A stretch of 64,000 bases of DNA from Candidatus Geothrix odensensis. Its GTDB lineage: Bacteria; Acidobacteriota; Holophagae; Holophagales; Holophagaceae. Shown here one piece after another: positions 45,666 through 55,212 of the stretch; the stretch's first letter is position 1, and each line of letters starts with the position of its first letter. Under the pieces are notes generated by a model. The model saw only the letters and a program-made list of their open reading frames with translations. It made no database searches and had not been told where the DNA came from. The stretch is taken from the NCBI GenBank assembly GCA_016714685.1, contig JADKCH010000017.1, positions 3,553 to 67,552 of the forward strand, in the 5' to 3' direction. A program made the translations under genes and the position numbers.

Positions 45666-46304
45666 TCAGGCCTGGACCAGCAGGTGCTTGGCCAGCCAGA
45701 CCTGGAAGCGGCCCAGCAGCAGGGCCAGGTGGAAGGTGAGGGGGAGGAGGGCCAGGCCCGCCAGGCCGCAGAGGACGCCGGCCAGGTTGGGGTGGGTGAT
45801 GATCCAGGTTCCGCCCAGGTCGAGACTGAGGGTGCCCGTGGCGTGGAAGAGGCGGGCGAAGGGCACCGCGACCAGAGACAGGCCCGTGGCGAGGAGGCTC
45901 ACGAAGGTCGTGAAGTAGGCGATGCCCAGGGGCATCAGAAGCAGCAGGTAGAGGAGGCTGGTCCAGGTGCGGCGGTCCCCGAGGAGACCCTTCAAGCGCC
46001 CGAACCATCCCTCGCCAGCGGGGAACAGGGCCGGGCTAGCGGGGCCCTCGCCGCCCACCAGCGCCCTCAGCAGGTGGACCTCGGCCACGGAGAGGAGGCG
46101 GGCGCCCGCCAGGAAGGTGATCGCCACGGGGATGCCGACGATGAGGATGGCCAGGCCCAGGCTCAGGGAGAGGCCCGTCACCGTGTAGGTGAAGGCCAGG
46201 ATGCCCGTGGCCATGGACAGCAGGAGGTAGAGCAGGGTGGTGTAGGTCCGGCGCTGGGCCAGCGCCTCGAAGAAGCCTGGATGGGTGGCGGGCAGCAGGG
46301 ACAT
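45666..46304 (-). CDS. putative sensor-domain (PF13796-type) membrane protein
   Basis: The product is 212 residues with five hydrophobic helices in two similar halves (RRTYTTLLYLLLSMATGI and RRTWTSLLYLLLLMPLGIAYF). This is the internal repeat of the Sensor family usually found N-terminal to histidine kinases; here it stands alone without a kinase. The stop is 31 bases before the DUF4342 start, so a sensor-DUF4342-SafE operon is likely. Confidence 0.72.
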   Translation of the reverse strand: MSLLPATHPGFFEALAQRRTYTTLLYLLLSMATGILAFTYTVTGLSLSLGLAILIVGIPVAITFLAGARLLSVAEVHLLRALVGGEGPASPALFPAGEGWFGRLKGLLGDRRTWTSLLYLLLLMPLGIAYFTTFVSLLATGLSLVAVPFARLFHATGTLSLDLGGTWIITHPNLAGVLCGLAGLALLPLTFHLALLLGRFQVWLAKHLLVQA

Positions 46305-46396
46305 GGAACCTCCGGAGCTGTTCCAGGCTACGGGGCGCTCTGGCTCCGGGCGGGGGCGTACCGGTGAACGATGGGGCCCGGCCGGTGAACCGTGGC

Positions 46397-47929
46397 TCAG
46401 CCCAGGGCCGGCACCCGCCAGAGGGCCAGCTCCTCGCCCAGGGTGGGTACCGGCAGCAGGCCGTTCTCCACGGCGCCGTCATCGCTCTCCGGTTCGCAGA
46501 GGTAGACGGCGATGGCCCCGAGGGGCTGCTCGGTGGGCACCAGGGCCCAGCCCGGCGGCACGGCCCGGGGGCCACGGCGCCAGGAGACGGAGATGTCGCC
46601 CACGGCGGCGGCCTCCAGGATGGCGCGGCCCCCCTCGGAGCCCAGGCCCTCGGTGACCGGAACCTCCACCTCGAAGGTGCCCACGGCCTCCTGGAGGCTG
46701 AGGCCGTGCAGGCGCAGGTGGGCGGCCAGGGGCGCGGGCACCAGGTAGGCCGCCGGGCGCTCCACCACGGTGCTGCCCACGAAGCGGCCGAGGTGGGGCA
46801 GGGTGACGCTGGTGGGCGCGCCCTCCAGGGTGCGCGGCGTGCGGGTGAGGATCTCGACGGGCGCGTCGAAGCGCTCCAGGCCATAGCGGATGGCGATGCG
46901 CTCCCGGGGCGCCCGGCTGGTGGCCACGGTCTGCACCACCTCGTCACCATGGGCCGCCACATGTTTGAGCGTCTCCAGCATGAACGCGTAGGCCGTGCGC
47001 ACGCGCTCGGCGAAGGAGATGTAGGAATAGCACTCCAGCAGCAGGTCCATGCGGCTGGTGAGGCCCCGGTAGTTGCTGCCGAAGCGCGGATGGTGCGGGT
47101 AGGTCATCCAGCCCTCGGCCACGGGGGCGCCGGGCTGGGCCTCCGCGCCCGCATCCAGCGCCCGCTCGTCTTCCACGAAGTTGCCGTACCAGCCCGCGTC
47201 CAGGCCGTGGTTGCGCTTCAGGGCCGCGGTGACCGGCGGCAGGAGCCGGTTCCGCATGTACTCGATGGGCTCGCCCCGCCCGCTCTCCACCGTGTGGGGG
47301 ATGTCGTAGGTCATGGAGAAGCGGTGCACCGAGCCGTTGGTGGCGTGGTTGTCGATGGTGAGGTCCGGCGCCCAGGGCTGGCAGACGCGGGTCTGCAGCA
47401 GGCGCATCTCCTCGCCCTGCATCCGCAGGTAGTCGCGGTTCAGGTTGATCTTGGCGGCGTTCACCCGGGTGCCCACGCCGCTGTCGGGGCCCAGCTGGCC
47501 GCTGAGCTTGGGCAGGTGCAGCTTGCGGTTGCCGGGGTCGATGGCGTCGTTGCCGTCGGGGTTGAAGAGGGGCACCACCACCAGGGTGAGGTCGGCGAGG
47601 AGCTGGTCCGCGTCCAGGCCCGGCCTGCCTTCCAGCAGGTCGCGCACCAGCATCAGGCAGCCCTCCTTGCCCTCCACCTCGCCCGCGTGGATGCCGCTGA
47701 TGACCAGCACCACGGGCCGGTCCAGGGCCCGCGCCTCTTCAGGCGTCTTCACCCCGTGGGCGGACAGCACCAGCAGGGGCAGCTCCCGGCCCTGGGGACT
47801 CCGGCCGAAGCTGGTCACGTGCAGGCGCCGGTCGCCCTTGGCCTCGAGGCCGGCGATGAAGGCCATCACGTCCGCGTGGCGGCTGGTCTCCTCGTAGCGG
47901 GTGGCTTCGGCGCGGGTGAGCAGGGACAT
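46397..47929 (-). CDS. M14-family zinc carboxypeptidase, no signal peptide
   Basis: The product is 510 residues. The zinc site is ISGIHAGEVEGKEG, with PLFNPDGND, AKINLNRDYL and TIDNHATNGSVH following in M14 order. There is no obvious signal peptide, unlike the M14 gene at 20794-22290, so it is probably cytoplasmic or exported another way. ATG 47929 is preceded by AGGAGTC. Substrate unknown. Confidence 0.88.
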   Translation of the reverse strand: MSLLTRAEATRYEETSRHADVMAFIAGLEAKGDRRLHVTSFGRSPQGRELPLLVLSAHGVKTPEEARALDRPVVLVISGIHAGEVEGKEGCLMLVRDLLEGRPGLDADQLLADLTLVVVPLFNPDGNDAIDPGNRKLHLPKLSGQLGPDSGVGTRVNAAKINLNRDYLRMQGEEMRLLQTRVCQPWAPDLTIDNHATNGSVHRFSMTYDIPHTVESGRGEPIEYMRNRLLPPVTAALKRNHGLDAGWYGNFVEDERALDAGAEAQPGAPVAEGWMTYPHHPRFGSNYRGLTSRMDLLLECYSYISFAERVRTAYAFMLETLKHVAAHGDEVVQTVATSRAPRERIAIRYGLERFDAPVEILTRTPRTLEGAPTSVTLPHLGRFVGSTVVERPAAYLVPAPLAAHLRLHGLSLQEAVGTFEVEVPVTEGLGSEGGRAILEAAAVGDISVSWRRGPRAVPPGWALVPTEQPLGAIAVYLCEPESDDGAVENGLLPVPTLGEELALWRVPALG

Positions 47930-47957
47930 GGAGACTCCTTGGTGCGGCCGTCTGAGT

Positions 47958-48164
47958 CTACAGACTCCGCTTCAGCACTTCCTGGCCCATGTGGGACACC
48001 CGATAGCGGCCGATGGCCCGCTCGCGGATGAGGTCGTGGCGCTCCAGGTAGGCCAGATCCGCATCCGTGGCCCCGGCCTTCACCAGGTGGTCCCGCGCCA
48101 CGTCCGGGTGCTTGGCCACCACCTGGAGGATGGTGAGCTGGCGGGCGGTGATGGGCTCGGCCAC
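47958..48164 (-). CDS. small winged-helix-like protein, 68 residues
   Basis: From GTG 48164, with GAGGAG five bases before it, the product is 68 residues. ITARQLTILQVVAKHPDV and YLERHDLIRERAIGRYRVS suggest a helix-turn-helix/wing of the kind found in small DNA-binding proteins. A TTG 18 bases upstream is also in frame. It follows the CHMI gene by 14 bases, so it is in the same operon; the function is not known. Confidence 0.6.
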   Translation of the reverse strand: MAEPITARQLTILQVVAKHPDVARDHLVKAGATDADLAYLERHDLIRERAIGRYRVSHMGQEVLKRSL

Positions 48165-48178
48165 GGGGGCTCCTCGAA

Positions 48179-48544
48179 TCAATAGTTGATCTGGCGGCGG
48201 TAGCTGGCCCGGTGGATGTCCGTGATCTGCACCGTGAGGCTGCAGGTCATCTGGGCGAAGGTTCGGGGGAAGCTCCGCCCCAGCACCGTCAGCAGGGCCT
48301 CGCTGAGCTCGGCCTTCACCTCGTCCGGGCGGCCGCTGAGGATCTGCACGGTCAGGGTGACGAAGGCCTGGTCCGGCGCGCCGTCCCCGATGACGAAAAT
48401 CCCGTGGCTCAGGAAGCGGCTCTTGATGTCCTCGGCCTTGAAGAGTCCCGTGGCCACCAGGGTGCCGTTGATCTCCCGCAGCAGGCCGGCCCAGTCGGGC
48501 TGGTCGAGGAGGTTGGCCGAGGCTTCGAGGAGGCAGTGGGGCAT
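48179..48544 (-). CDS. 5-carboxymethyl-2-hydroxymuconate isomerase-like tautomerase
   Basis: The product is 121 residues of the CHMI family of the tautomerase superfamily. It starts MPHCLLEASANLL with the Pro2 that becomes the catalytic N-terminal proline, and ends near IHRASYRRQINY. The known enzyme acts in the meta-cleavage of homoprotocatechuate, but no other genes of that pathway are nearby, so the physiological substrate is uncertain. Confidence 0.85.
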   Translation of the reverse strand: MPHCLLEASANLLDQPDWAGLLREINGTLVATGLFKAEDIKSRFLSHGIFVIGDGAPDQAFVTLTVQILSGRPDEVKAELSEALLTVLGRSFPRTFAQMTCSLTVQITDIHRASYRRQINY

Positions 48545-48583
48545 GGGGGAACCTGGTCCGGTCGCGGAGGGTGGTAGGGGATG

Positions 48584-48874
48584 CTACCGCCGATGGTCGG
48601 GCTTGCGCTGGATCCCTTTCTTCGCTCCGCTTCCCCAGTAGCTGGTCTCCTCGGCGAAGCAGATGTTCTCCAGATCCGTCACCCGCTCCTGCAGGCAGGC
48701 CTGGGCATCGGTGATGGCCTGGTTGTAGATGGCGGGGCCGATCTCCTTCAGGCAGAAGCGCAGGAACGTGCCCGCGCCCAGCTCGCCGATGCTTTCGCCG
48801 TACTCCTCGGCCACGAAGCGCTGGATGGGGACGGCCAGCCGCTTTTCAGTGTCGGGGGAGAGCTTGATGTCCAT
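48584..48874 (-). CDS. DUF2164 family protein
   Basis: The product is 96 residues. LSPDTEKRLAVPIQRFVAEE and GPAIYNQAITDAQACLQERV are the conserved DUF2164 segments; the C-terminal tail is basic. No function is known. It lies 39 bases ahead of the CHMI gene on the same strand. Confidence 0.85.
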   Translation of the reverse strand: MDIKLSPDTEKRLAVPIQRFVAEEYGESIGELGAGTFLRFCLKEIGPAIYNQAITDAQACLQERVTDLENICFAEETSYWGSGAKKGIQRKPDHRR

Positions 48875-49009
48875 GGGGGCCTCGTATGGGCCTTCAGTCT
48901 GGCTGCGGTTGACCGGGGGGCGAAACGGTGGACTGGGCGCCGTTATTCCGGCCGGTGGGATGTGCCGGGGATTTCCGGAGGCCGCGCTTCGACCGGGGTA
49001 GAGTCAGAC

Positions 49010-49999
49010 ATGCCTCCGCGTGTCCTCCTGACCGGCGCCACCGGTTTCATCGGTCGGAACCTCCATGCTCCGCTGGCGTCGGCGGGGCTGGATGTGCGCT
49101 GTCTCACGAGAAGGCCCGAGGAGGCTCGCCTGGCCTGGCCAGACCGGCAGTGGGTGCGCGGTGACATTGGCGCACCCGAGTCCCTGCCCGAGGCGCTCCG
49201 GGGTTGTGACATCGCCTACTACCTGGTCCACGGCATGGGCTCCCACCAACCCGGCTGGGCCGAAGAGGAGCTGCGCTGGGCCCGGAACTTCGCCCTGGCC
49301 GCAGAGGTGGCGGGAGTCGGCAGGATCATCTACCTGGGGGGCGTGGCGCCCCAGGGGCCACCCTCGGAACACCTGCTCTCGCGCCTGAACACGGGCGCGG
49401 CGCTCCGGTCCGGGGCCGTGCCCACGCTGGAACTCCGCGCCGGCATGATCATCGGCGCCGGCAGCGCCTCCTGGACCATCGTGCGGGACCTGGCCGCCCG
49501 TCTGCCCGCCATGGTGCTGCCGGCGTGGCTTTCGCACAGAAGCGAACCTGTGGCCCTGGCGGATGTGCTGGCCGCCCTCCAGGCGGGCGCCCGCATCGAA
49601 CTGACCGAATCCACCTGGTGGGACATCCCGGGCCTAGAGGCGCTCTCCGGCCGGGAGGTCCTCCTCCGCCTGGCTGCGGTCATGGGCCGGAGACCCGTCC
49701 TGCTGAAGATCCCCTTCATCACGCCGCGGCTCTCCTCCCACTGGATCCGGCTGGTGACCCGGGCTGACCATGTCGTGGCGCGGGAGCTGGTCGAAGGCCT
49801 GACCTCGGATCTGATCGCCAGCCGTCCGGGCTACTGGGATGCGGCCGGGCTTCCCCCGCCAATCGGGTTGGAGGAGGCCGCCAGCCGGGCCCTCGCCGCC
49901 GAGGCCGGGACCCTCTCGCGGGCCGGAATGTTTGCGGAAAAACTGGCGGGCTGGCTCACGCCCCGGAGCCAGCCGGGGGCGGGCCAGGGTCGTCGCTAG
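49010..49999 (+). CDS. NAD(P)H-binding Rossmann protein (SDR/NmrA-like)
   Basis: The product is 329 residues. The N-terminal dinucleotide-binding motif is VLLTGATGFIGRNLHAPL; VRGDIGAPESLPEALRGCDIAYYLVHGM and YLGGVAPQ match atypical SDR/NmrA-like reductases of the quinone-oxidoreductase kind. The residues usually forming the active-site YxxxK are not obvious, so it may be a redox sensor or binding protein. The last 44 bases overlap the 3' end of the convergent membrane-protein gene. Confidence 0.82.
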   Translation: MPPRVLLTGATGFIGRNLHAPLASAGLDVRCLTRRPEEARLAWPDRQWVRGDIGAPESLPEALRGCDIAYYLVHGMGSHQPGWAEEELRWARNFALAAEVAGVGRIIYLGGVAPQGPPSEHLLSRLNTGAALRSGAVPTLELRAGMIIGAGSASWTIVRDLAARLPAMVLPAWLSHRSEPVALADVLAALQAGARIELTESTWWDIPGLEALSGREVLLRLAAVMGRRPVLLKIPFITPRLSSHWIRLVTRADHVVARELVEGLTSDLIASRPGYWDAAGLPPPIGLEEAASRALAAEAGTLSRAGMFAEKLAGWLTPRSQPGAGQGRR

Positions 50000-50543
50000 G
50001 GGAGGCCTTCGCTCCCGGGCTGTCTCCGGCCTCCGGCTTGGCGAAGCGCTGGGCGCGCAGGTGGAAGTCGTCGGTGAAGGTGCGGCGCACCGGCGGAGGT
50101 GGCTCGGCATCGGCCGCCTGGCGCGCCTTGCGCACGCGCCAGAGACCGAAGGCCACGGGCAGGAGCAGCAGGATGGGGTACTCCAGCAGGATGCGCAGGG
50201 GCGTCAGCAGGAACTGGGTGGGGCGCAGGTTGTCCGCGTACCAGGCATCCAGGATCCACACCTCGTCGTGCTCGCGCAGCTCCGCGGCCTCGGCCTTGCC
50301 GAGGGTGAGCACCCGCGTCTCCTCGCCCCGCCTCGCCGTGACGAAGTCCGTGATCTGGCTGTCCGCGTTCCGGTCCACGCTCACCACTTCCACCCTGGAA
50401 AGTCCCGGCCGCCGCAGGTGGCAGAAGGGGTTCAGGGCCAGGAGGAACACCTGCACCAGCAGGATCCACAGCACCGCCCCCGCCAGGGCCCAGAGGCCGA
50501 TGAGGGCGGGCCAGCGGAGGGCGGGGCGGGCAAGGAGGGACAT
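49956..50543 (-). CDS. hypothetical membrane protein, about 195 residues
   Basis: From ATG 50543 the product has two membrane helices (about 15-37 and 115-132) around a soluble segment (VEVVSVDRNADSQITDFVTA), then a basic and Pro-rich tail. I recognise no family. GGAGG lies three bases before this ATG. It converges on the NAD(P)-binding gene with a 44-base overlap; the ORF continues upstream to 50582 without a better start. Confidence 0.65.
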   Translation of the reverse strand: MSLLARPALRWPALIGLWALAGAVLWILLVQVFLLALNPFCHLRRPGLSRVEVVSVDRNADSQITDFVTARRGEETRVLTLGKAEAAELREHDEVWILDAWYADNLRPTQFLLTPLRILLEYPILLLLPVAFGLWRVRKARQAADAEPPPPVRRTFTDDFHLRAQRFAKPEAGDSPGAKASPSDDPGPPPAGSGA

Positions 50544-50679
50544 GCATCGAGTATCCCTGAATGGTGAGGTACCCGACACCACCCGCAGCTCGGACCCTGC
50601 ATGGCCCGGTTTACCCCACCGATTTACTGCGATGGGATGATCAGGTCGAACAGATGGAACCTTCTCCGGGGCCCCCCAG

Positions 50680-53409
50680 ATGACCTCGCCACCCCTGCCG
50701 CCTCAGGTCCCCCCAGCCAGCCAGTGGGTGGACAGCCTGCCCCTGGCCATGCTGGCGTGGGATCCGGTGGCCGGGGGCCTCTGCCCCAACCGGGCCTTCA
50801 CCGAGCTGTTCGGCTACGAGGGCGGGGATCTCCGGGCCGCCGCAGGCTGGTGGGAATCGGCCCTTCCGGATCCCGCCAACCGCCAGACGCTCCAGGAGGC
50901 CTGGGCGGAGGCCCTGCGGCCTCCCGCGAGCGGAAACCGGCCCATGACCCCCCTGGACCTCCCCATGCGGCAGCGGGATGGCTCCTGGCGGTTCGTCCGG
51001 GCCGCCTGCGCCCGGCTCGGCGAGAACCCGGTCATCACCTTCACGGACCTGACCCGGCACCACCGCACGGAGGAGGTGCTGGCCTTCCTGGCCGGCGGCG
51101 CCATCGGGGTGGGGGAGGACTTCTTCCAGTCCCTGGCCCGGTTCCTGGCCGCCCAGTTCGCGGTGGAGTTCGTCTGCGTCGATGTCCTCGAAGGCGACGG
51201 CCTGATGGCGAAGACGCTGGCGGTGTGGTGCGACGGCCGCTTCGAGGACAACGTCTCCTATGCCCTGAAGGACACCCCCTGCGGCGTGCTCGCGGGGAAG
51301 ACGGTGTGCTGTTTCCCCTCCGGGGTGGCGGACTCCTTTCCCAGGGACGAGGTGCTCCGGGACCTCAGGGCCGAGAGCTACGTGGGGGTCACCCTCCGGG
51401 GCCATACCGGGAAGCCCATCGGCTTGATCGCGCTGATCGGCCGGCGCCCGCTGCAGGAGCCGGAGCTGGCCGAATCCCTGCTGAAGCTGGTGGCGGACCG
51501 GGCCGCCGGCGAGCTGGAGCGCCTCCAGGCGGAGGAGGCCCTGCGGGAGAGCGAGGCCGCCCATCGCCACCAGTTCACCGACAACTCGTCGGTGATGCTG
51601 ATGATCGACCCCGAGGACGGCCGCATCCTCGACGCCAACCGCGCCGCCGCGGCCTTCTACGGCTACGCGCCGGAGCGGATGCTGGAGCTGCGCATCACGG
51701 ACATCAACACCCTGCCGGAGCCGGAGCTCCGCCGGATCACGGCCTCCATCAAGGAGGATGAGGGGGCCCGCTTCGAGTTCCAGCACCGCCTGGCGGACGG
51801 CTCCCTCCGCGAGGTGGAGGTCTCCACCAGCCGGGTCCAGGCGGGCCGGCGCCGGGTGCTCTACTCCATCATCCACGACATCACCGAGCGCAAGCGGGCC
51901 GAGGCCATGCTCCGGGAGAACGAGGGCAAGCTGCGGACCATCTTCGAGGCTTCCGAGGCCGGCATCATCCTGGTGTCCGACCGGGGCGAGATCACCTTCG
52001 CGAACCGGCGCATGGCCGAGATGTTCGGGATGCCCATGGAGCAGCTGATCGGGACCACCTACCCCGAGCACCTGCACCCCTCGGAGAAGCAGATCGCCGA
52101 CGCCCGGATGCGGATGATCATCACGGGGGAGATCGACCTCGTCTCCGTGGAGCGCCACTACCTGCGAGCCGACGGGGGCACCTTCTGGGGCCACCTGTCG
52201 GGGCGCCGCCTGGAGAACCCGGACGGGAGCCTGCACACCCTGGTCGGCATCATCACCGACGTCACCAAGCGCCGGGAGGCGGAGGAGCGGCAGCAGCTCC
52301 TGCAGGCCCAGCTGCATCAGGCCCAGAAGCTGGAGAGCCTCGGCAGCCTGGCCGGCGGAGTCGCCCACGACATGAACAACGTCCTGGGGGCGATCCTCGG
52401 CCTGGCCTCGGCCCACGTCGAGTCGCTGCCAGCGGGCAGTCCCGCCCAGCGGGCCTTCGGCACCATCATCAAGGCCGCCGAGCGGGGCGGCAACATGCTC
52501 AAGGGCCTGCTCAGCTTCGCGCGGCAGAACGCGGTGGAGGAGCAGCAGGACCTGGATCTCAACGCCATCATGCGGGAGGAGGTCCGGCTGCTGGAGCGCA
52601 CCACCTTGTCGAAGGTCCGGCTCACCCTGGACCTGGACCCAGACCTGCAGCCGGTCCGGGGAGATGCCGGGGCCCTGACCCACGCCCTCATGAACCTCTG
52701 CGTGAACGCCGTGGACGCCATGCCGGAGAATGGCACCCTCCTCCTGCGGACCCGGAACCTCCCCGACCGCTGGGTGGAGGTGCAGGTCCAGGATTCGGGC
52801 ACGGGCATGCCGAAGGACGTCCTGGACCGGGCCATGGATCCCTTCTTCACCACGAAGGAGGTGGGCAAGGGCACGGGACTGGGCCTGTCCATCGTCTACA
52901 GCACGGTCAAGACCCACCAGGGCGAGGTGGAGCTCAGGAGTGAACCGGGGCAGGGCACCTGCGTGGTGCTGCGCTTCCCCGCCAGCGACGGCCTGGCCCA
53001 GCCCGTCGAAACCTCCGGGGCGCACCGCATCCTCCCCTTCGACGCCTCGCTGGAGGTATTGCTGGTGGACGATGACGAGCTCATCCAGAACTCCATGCTG
53101 GGCATGCTCGAGCTCCTCGGCCACCAGCCCTGCCTGGCCACCAGCGGAGAAGAGGCCCTCATCCGGGTGGAGGGCGGCCTCCGCCCCGACGTGGTCATCC
53201 TGGACATGAACATGCCGGGCATCGGCGGGGCCGGAACCCTGCCTCGGCTGCGGGCCCTGCTGCCCACGGTGCCGGTGCTCCTGACCACGGGCCGGGCGGA
53301 CCAGACTGCCCTGGATCTGGTGCAGGCCCATCCCCACGTCACCCTCCTCTCCAAGCCCTTCGGCATGAAGGAACTGCAGGCCCACCTGGCCCCCTTCGTG
53401 CGGAGCTGA
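50680..53409 (+). CDS. hybrid sensor histidine kinase with PAS, GAF, HisKA, HATPase and receiver domains
   Basis: The product is 909 residues. Domains in order: PAS (about 20-130), GAF-like (about 140-285), PAS (about 295-405), PAS (about 415-530), HisKA with His563 in AGGVAHDMNNVLGAILGL, HATPase (NALMNLCVNAVDA; DSGTGMP; GTGLGLSIVY), and a C-terminal receiver with VLLVDDDELIQ and the phospho-acceptor Asp842 in VILDMNMPG. There is no membrane helix, so it is a soluble sensor. The signal is unknown and no partner regulator lies beside it. It would phosphorylate its own receiver and probably an external one. Confidence 0.93.
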   Translation: MTSPPLPPQVPPASQWVDSLPLAMLAWDPVAGGLCPNRAFTELFGYEGGDLRAAAGWWESALPDPANRQTLQEAWAEALRPPASGNRPMTPLDLPMRQRDGSWRFVRAACARLGENPVITFTDLTRHHRTEEVLAFLAGGAIGVGEDFFQSLARFLAAQFAVEFVCVDVLEGDGLMAKTLAVWCDGRFEDNVSYALKDTPCGVLAGKTVCCFPSGVADSFPRDEVLRDLRAESYVGVTLRGHTGKPIGLIALIGRRPLQEPELAESLLKLVADRAAGELERLQAEEALRESEAAHRHQFTDNSSVMLMIDPEDGRILDANRAAAAFYGYAPERMLELRITDINTLPEPELRRITASIKEDEGARFEFQHRLADGSLREVEVSTSRVQAGRRRVLYSIIHDITERKRAEAMLRENEGKLRTIFEASEAGIILVSDRGEITFANRRMAEMFGMPMEQLIGTTYPEHLHPSEKQIADARMRMIITGEIDLVSVERHYLRADGGTFWGHLSGRRLENPDGSLHTLVGIITDVTKRREAEERQQLLQAQLHQAQKLESLGSLAGGVAHDMNNVLGAILGLASAHVESLPAGSPAQRAFGTIIKAAERGGNMLKGLLSFARQNAVEEQQDLDLNAIMREEVRLLERTTLSKVRLTLDLDPDLQPVRGDAGALTHALMNLCVNAVDAMPENGTLLLRTRNLPDRWVEVQVQDSGTGMPKDVLDRAMDPFFTTKEVGKGTGLGLSIVYSTVKTHQGEVELRSEPGQGTCVVLRFPASDGLAQPVETSGAHRILPFDASLEVLLVDDDELIQNSMLGMLELLGHQPCLATSGEEALIRVEGGLRPDVVILDMNMPGIGGAGTLPRLRALLPTVPVLLTTGRADQTALDLVQAHPHVTLLSKPFGMKELQAHLAPFVRS

Positions 53410-53443
53410 GCCCGGGGGCCGTCAGGCTTAGGATGGGAGGCCT

Positions 53444-54694
53444 ATGACCTCCCCCGGCGCGGCTCCTCCCCTCCTCGGCACCGACGGCCGGCTGCTCTTC
53501 GTGACGCGGGCGGCGCGGATGTTCTCCTACGGCTTCCTCTCCGTGGTGCTGGTGCTGTACCTGGCCGGGCTCGGCTTCGGCGAGGGGCGCATCGGCCTGC
53601 TGCTGACCCTCACCCTGGTGGGGGACACGCTCATCTCGCTCTGGATCACCCTCCACGCGGATCGCGTGGGCCGCAAGCTCATGCTGGTGCTGGGCGCGGG
53701 GCTCATGCTGCTGGCCGGCGTGCCCTTCGCCCTCAGCGGCGACTTCACCGTGCTGGTGCTGGCGGCCACCTTCGGGGTCATCAGCCCCTCGGGCCACGAG
53801 GTGGGCCCCTTCCTGGCCATCGAGCAGGCGGCCCTGTCCCAGGTGCTGCCGGAGGACCGCCGCACCGGCGTCTTCGCCTGGTACAACCTGACGGGCTCCT
53901 TCGCCACCGCCCTGGGCGCCCTGGTCGGAGGCTGGACCGCCCAGGCCCTGCAGGGCTCCGGCCTGGCCCCCGTGGCCAGCTACCGGGTGCTGGTCTTCGC
54001 CTACGCCGCCGCAGGTCTCCTGCTGGCGGCCCTCTTCGCGAAGCTGAGCGGGGCCGTGGAGGCCCCGCCCGCCGGGCCCGGGGCCGGACGCTGGGGCCTC
54101 CACGCCTCCAAGGGCGTGGTGCTGAAGCTGTCGGCCCTGTTCTCCCTGGACGCCTTCGCCGGGGGCTTCGTCATCCAGAGCCTCGTGGCCTACTGGTTCC
54201 ATCAGAAGTTCGGTGTGGCCCCCGGCACGCTGGGCTCCATCTTCTTCGTGGCCAACGTGCTGGCGGGCCTCTCCAGCCTCTACGCCGTGCAGCTGGCCGG
54301 GCGCATCGGCCTCATCCGCACCATGGTCTACACCCACATTCCTTCGAACGTGCTGCTGATCCTGGTGCCCCTCATGCCCAGCCTGCCCCTGGCCGTCGCC
54401 ATGCTGCTGCTGCGCTTCAGCATCTCGCAGATGGACGTGCCCACGCGCCAGGCCTACACCATGGCCGTGGTGGCGCCCGACGAGCGCTCCGCCGCCGCCG
54501 GCGTCACGGGCATCGCCCGCACCACCGGCGCGGCCATCTCGCCCATGCTTGCCGGCCCCCTGCTCGCCATTCCGGGTCTGGCCGGGCTCCCGTTCTTCCT
54601 CGCGGGGGGCCTCAAGATCCTCTACGACCTGCTGCTCTACCGGAGCTTCAAGGCCGCCGAGCCCGGCGATCGAAGCAGACCTTCCCGGGAATGA
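53444..54694 (+). CDS. MFS transporter
   Basis: The product is 416 residues with 12 hydrophobic helices. LHADRVGRKLMLVLGAG is the MFS loop 2-3 signature, and the sixth-to-seventh loop is Pro/Gly-rich (about 205-220). A role in drug efflux or metabolite transport cannot be told. It is 34 bases after the histidine kinase and may be in its operon. A short hairpin (AGACAG-TCG-CTGTCT at 54698-54712) follows the stop. Confidence 0.9.
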   Translation: MTSPGAAPPLLGTDGRLLFVTRAARMFSYGFLSVVLVLYLAGLGFGEGRIGLLLTLTLVGDTLISLWITLHADRVGRKLMLVLGAGLMLLAGVPFALSGDFTVLVLAATFGVISPSGHEVGPFLAIEQAALSQVLPEDRRTGVFAWYNLTGSFATALGALVGGWTAQALQGSGLAPVASYRVLVFAYAAAGLLLAALFAKLSGAVEAPPAGPGAGRWGLHASKGVVLKLSALFSLDAFAGGFVIQSLVAYWFHQKFGVAPGTLGSIFFVANVLAGLSSLYAVQLAGRIGLIRTMVYTHIPSNVLLILVPLMPSLPLAVAMLLLRFSISQMDVPTRQAYTMAVVAPDERSAAAGVTGIARTTGAAISPMLAGPLLAIPGLAGLPFFLAGGLKILYDLLLYRSFKAAEPGDRSRPSRE

Positions 54695-55212
54695 ATCAGA
54701 CAGTCGCTGTCTAGCATGGGCCAGGCGCGCAGGCGCGGGTGCCCCGGCGGCAGATGCAGCATTGGCGAGGCCTTCCGGTACTACTTGGATCCCATGATTG
54801 GGTGCTCCCGTCCTAGTCATCCCGATCTACCTGGATCGCGCGTCCGGCCTTCGGAGCGGGTGTCGAAGAAAAAAAATCCCGCCTCAAGCCTCTGTGAACG
54901 CTCGCCCTGGCGGATCGCCTAGACCTTTCGATCCTTGACGCGTTCCAGGCCGTGGGACATGTTTGCCCTACCGCTCCGGTCTTTGGATACCCGGAGCCTC
55001 AGACCTCGATCGTTGTCGGACATCCGGCTTGGCTGCCCTTTCGGGGGTGGTCCCTCGCCAGGGCCGGAATCCGCGTGGTGCACCCCTGCGAGCGAGACGA
55101 CGCGTTTGTCCCGAGGCCGCCCCGGCCTCCACGGTTTCCTCTGCTCCTCGCCGGGCCACCCTGTCTCCAGGGTCGCATTCGAGGTGTCCAGCTCTTCCAA
55201 AGGAGCACTCCC
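54695..55212. other. intergenic region with a long leader, no gene recognised
   Basis: This 518-base gap precedes the secreted PKD/heme protein gene. It has no supported ORF: the in-frame open stretch upstream of 55213 is not coding by its composition. TTGACG near 54936 could be a -35 with a weak -10 around 54960, leaving a leader of about 240 bases. No recognisable riboswitch core was found. Confidence 0.4.

Noticed and set aside
54695..55212. Riboswitch in the long leader before the PKD/heme protein
   Set aside because: I looked for cyclic-di-GMP, cobalamin and other common cores and found no matching conserved segment.
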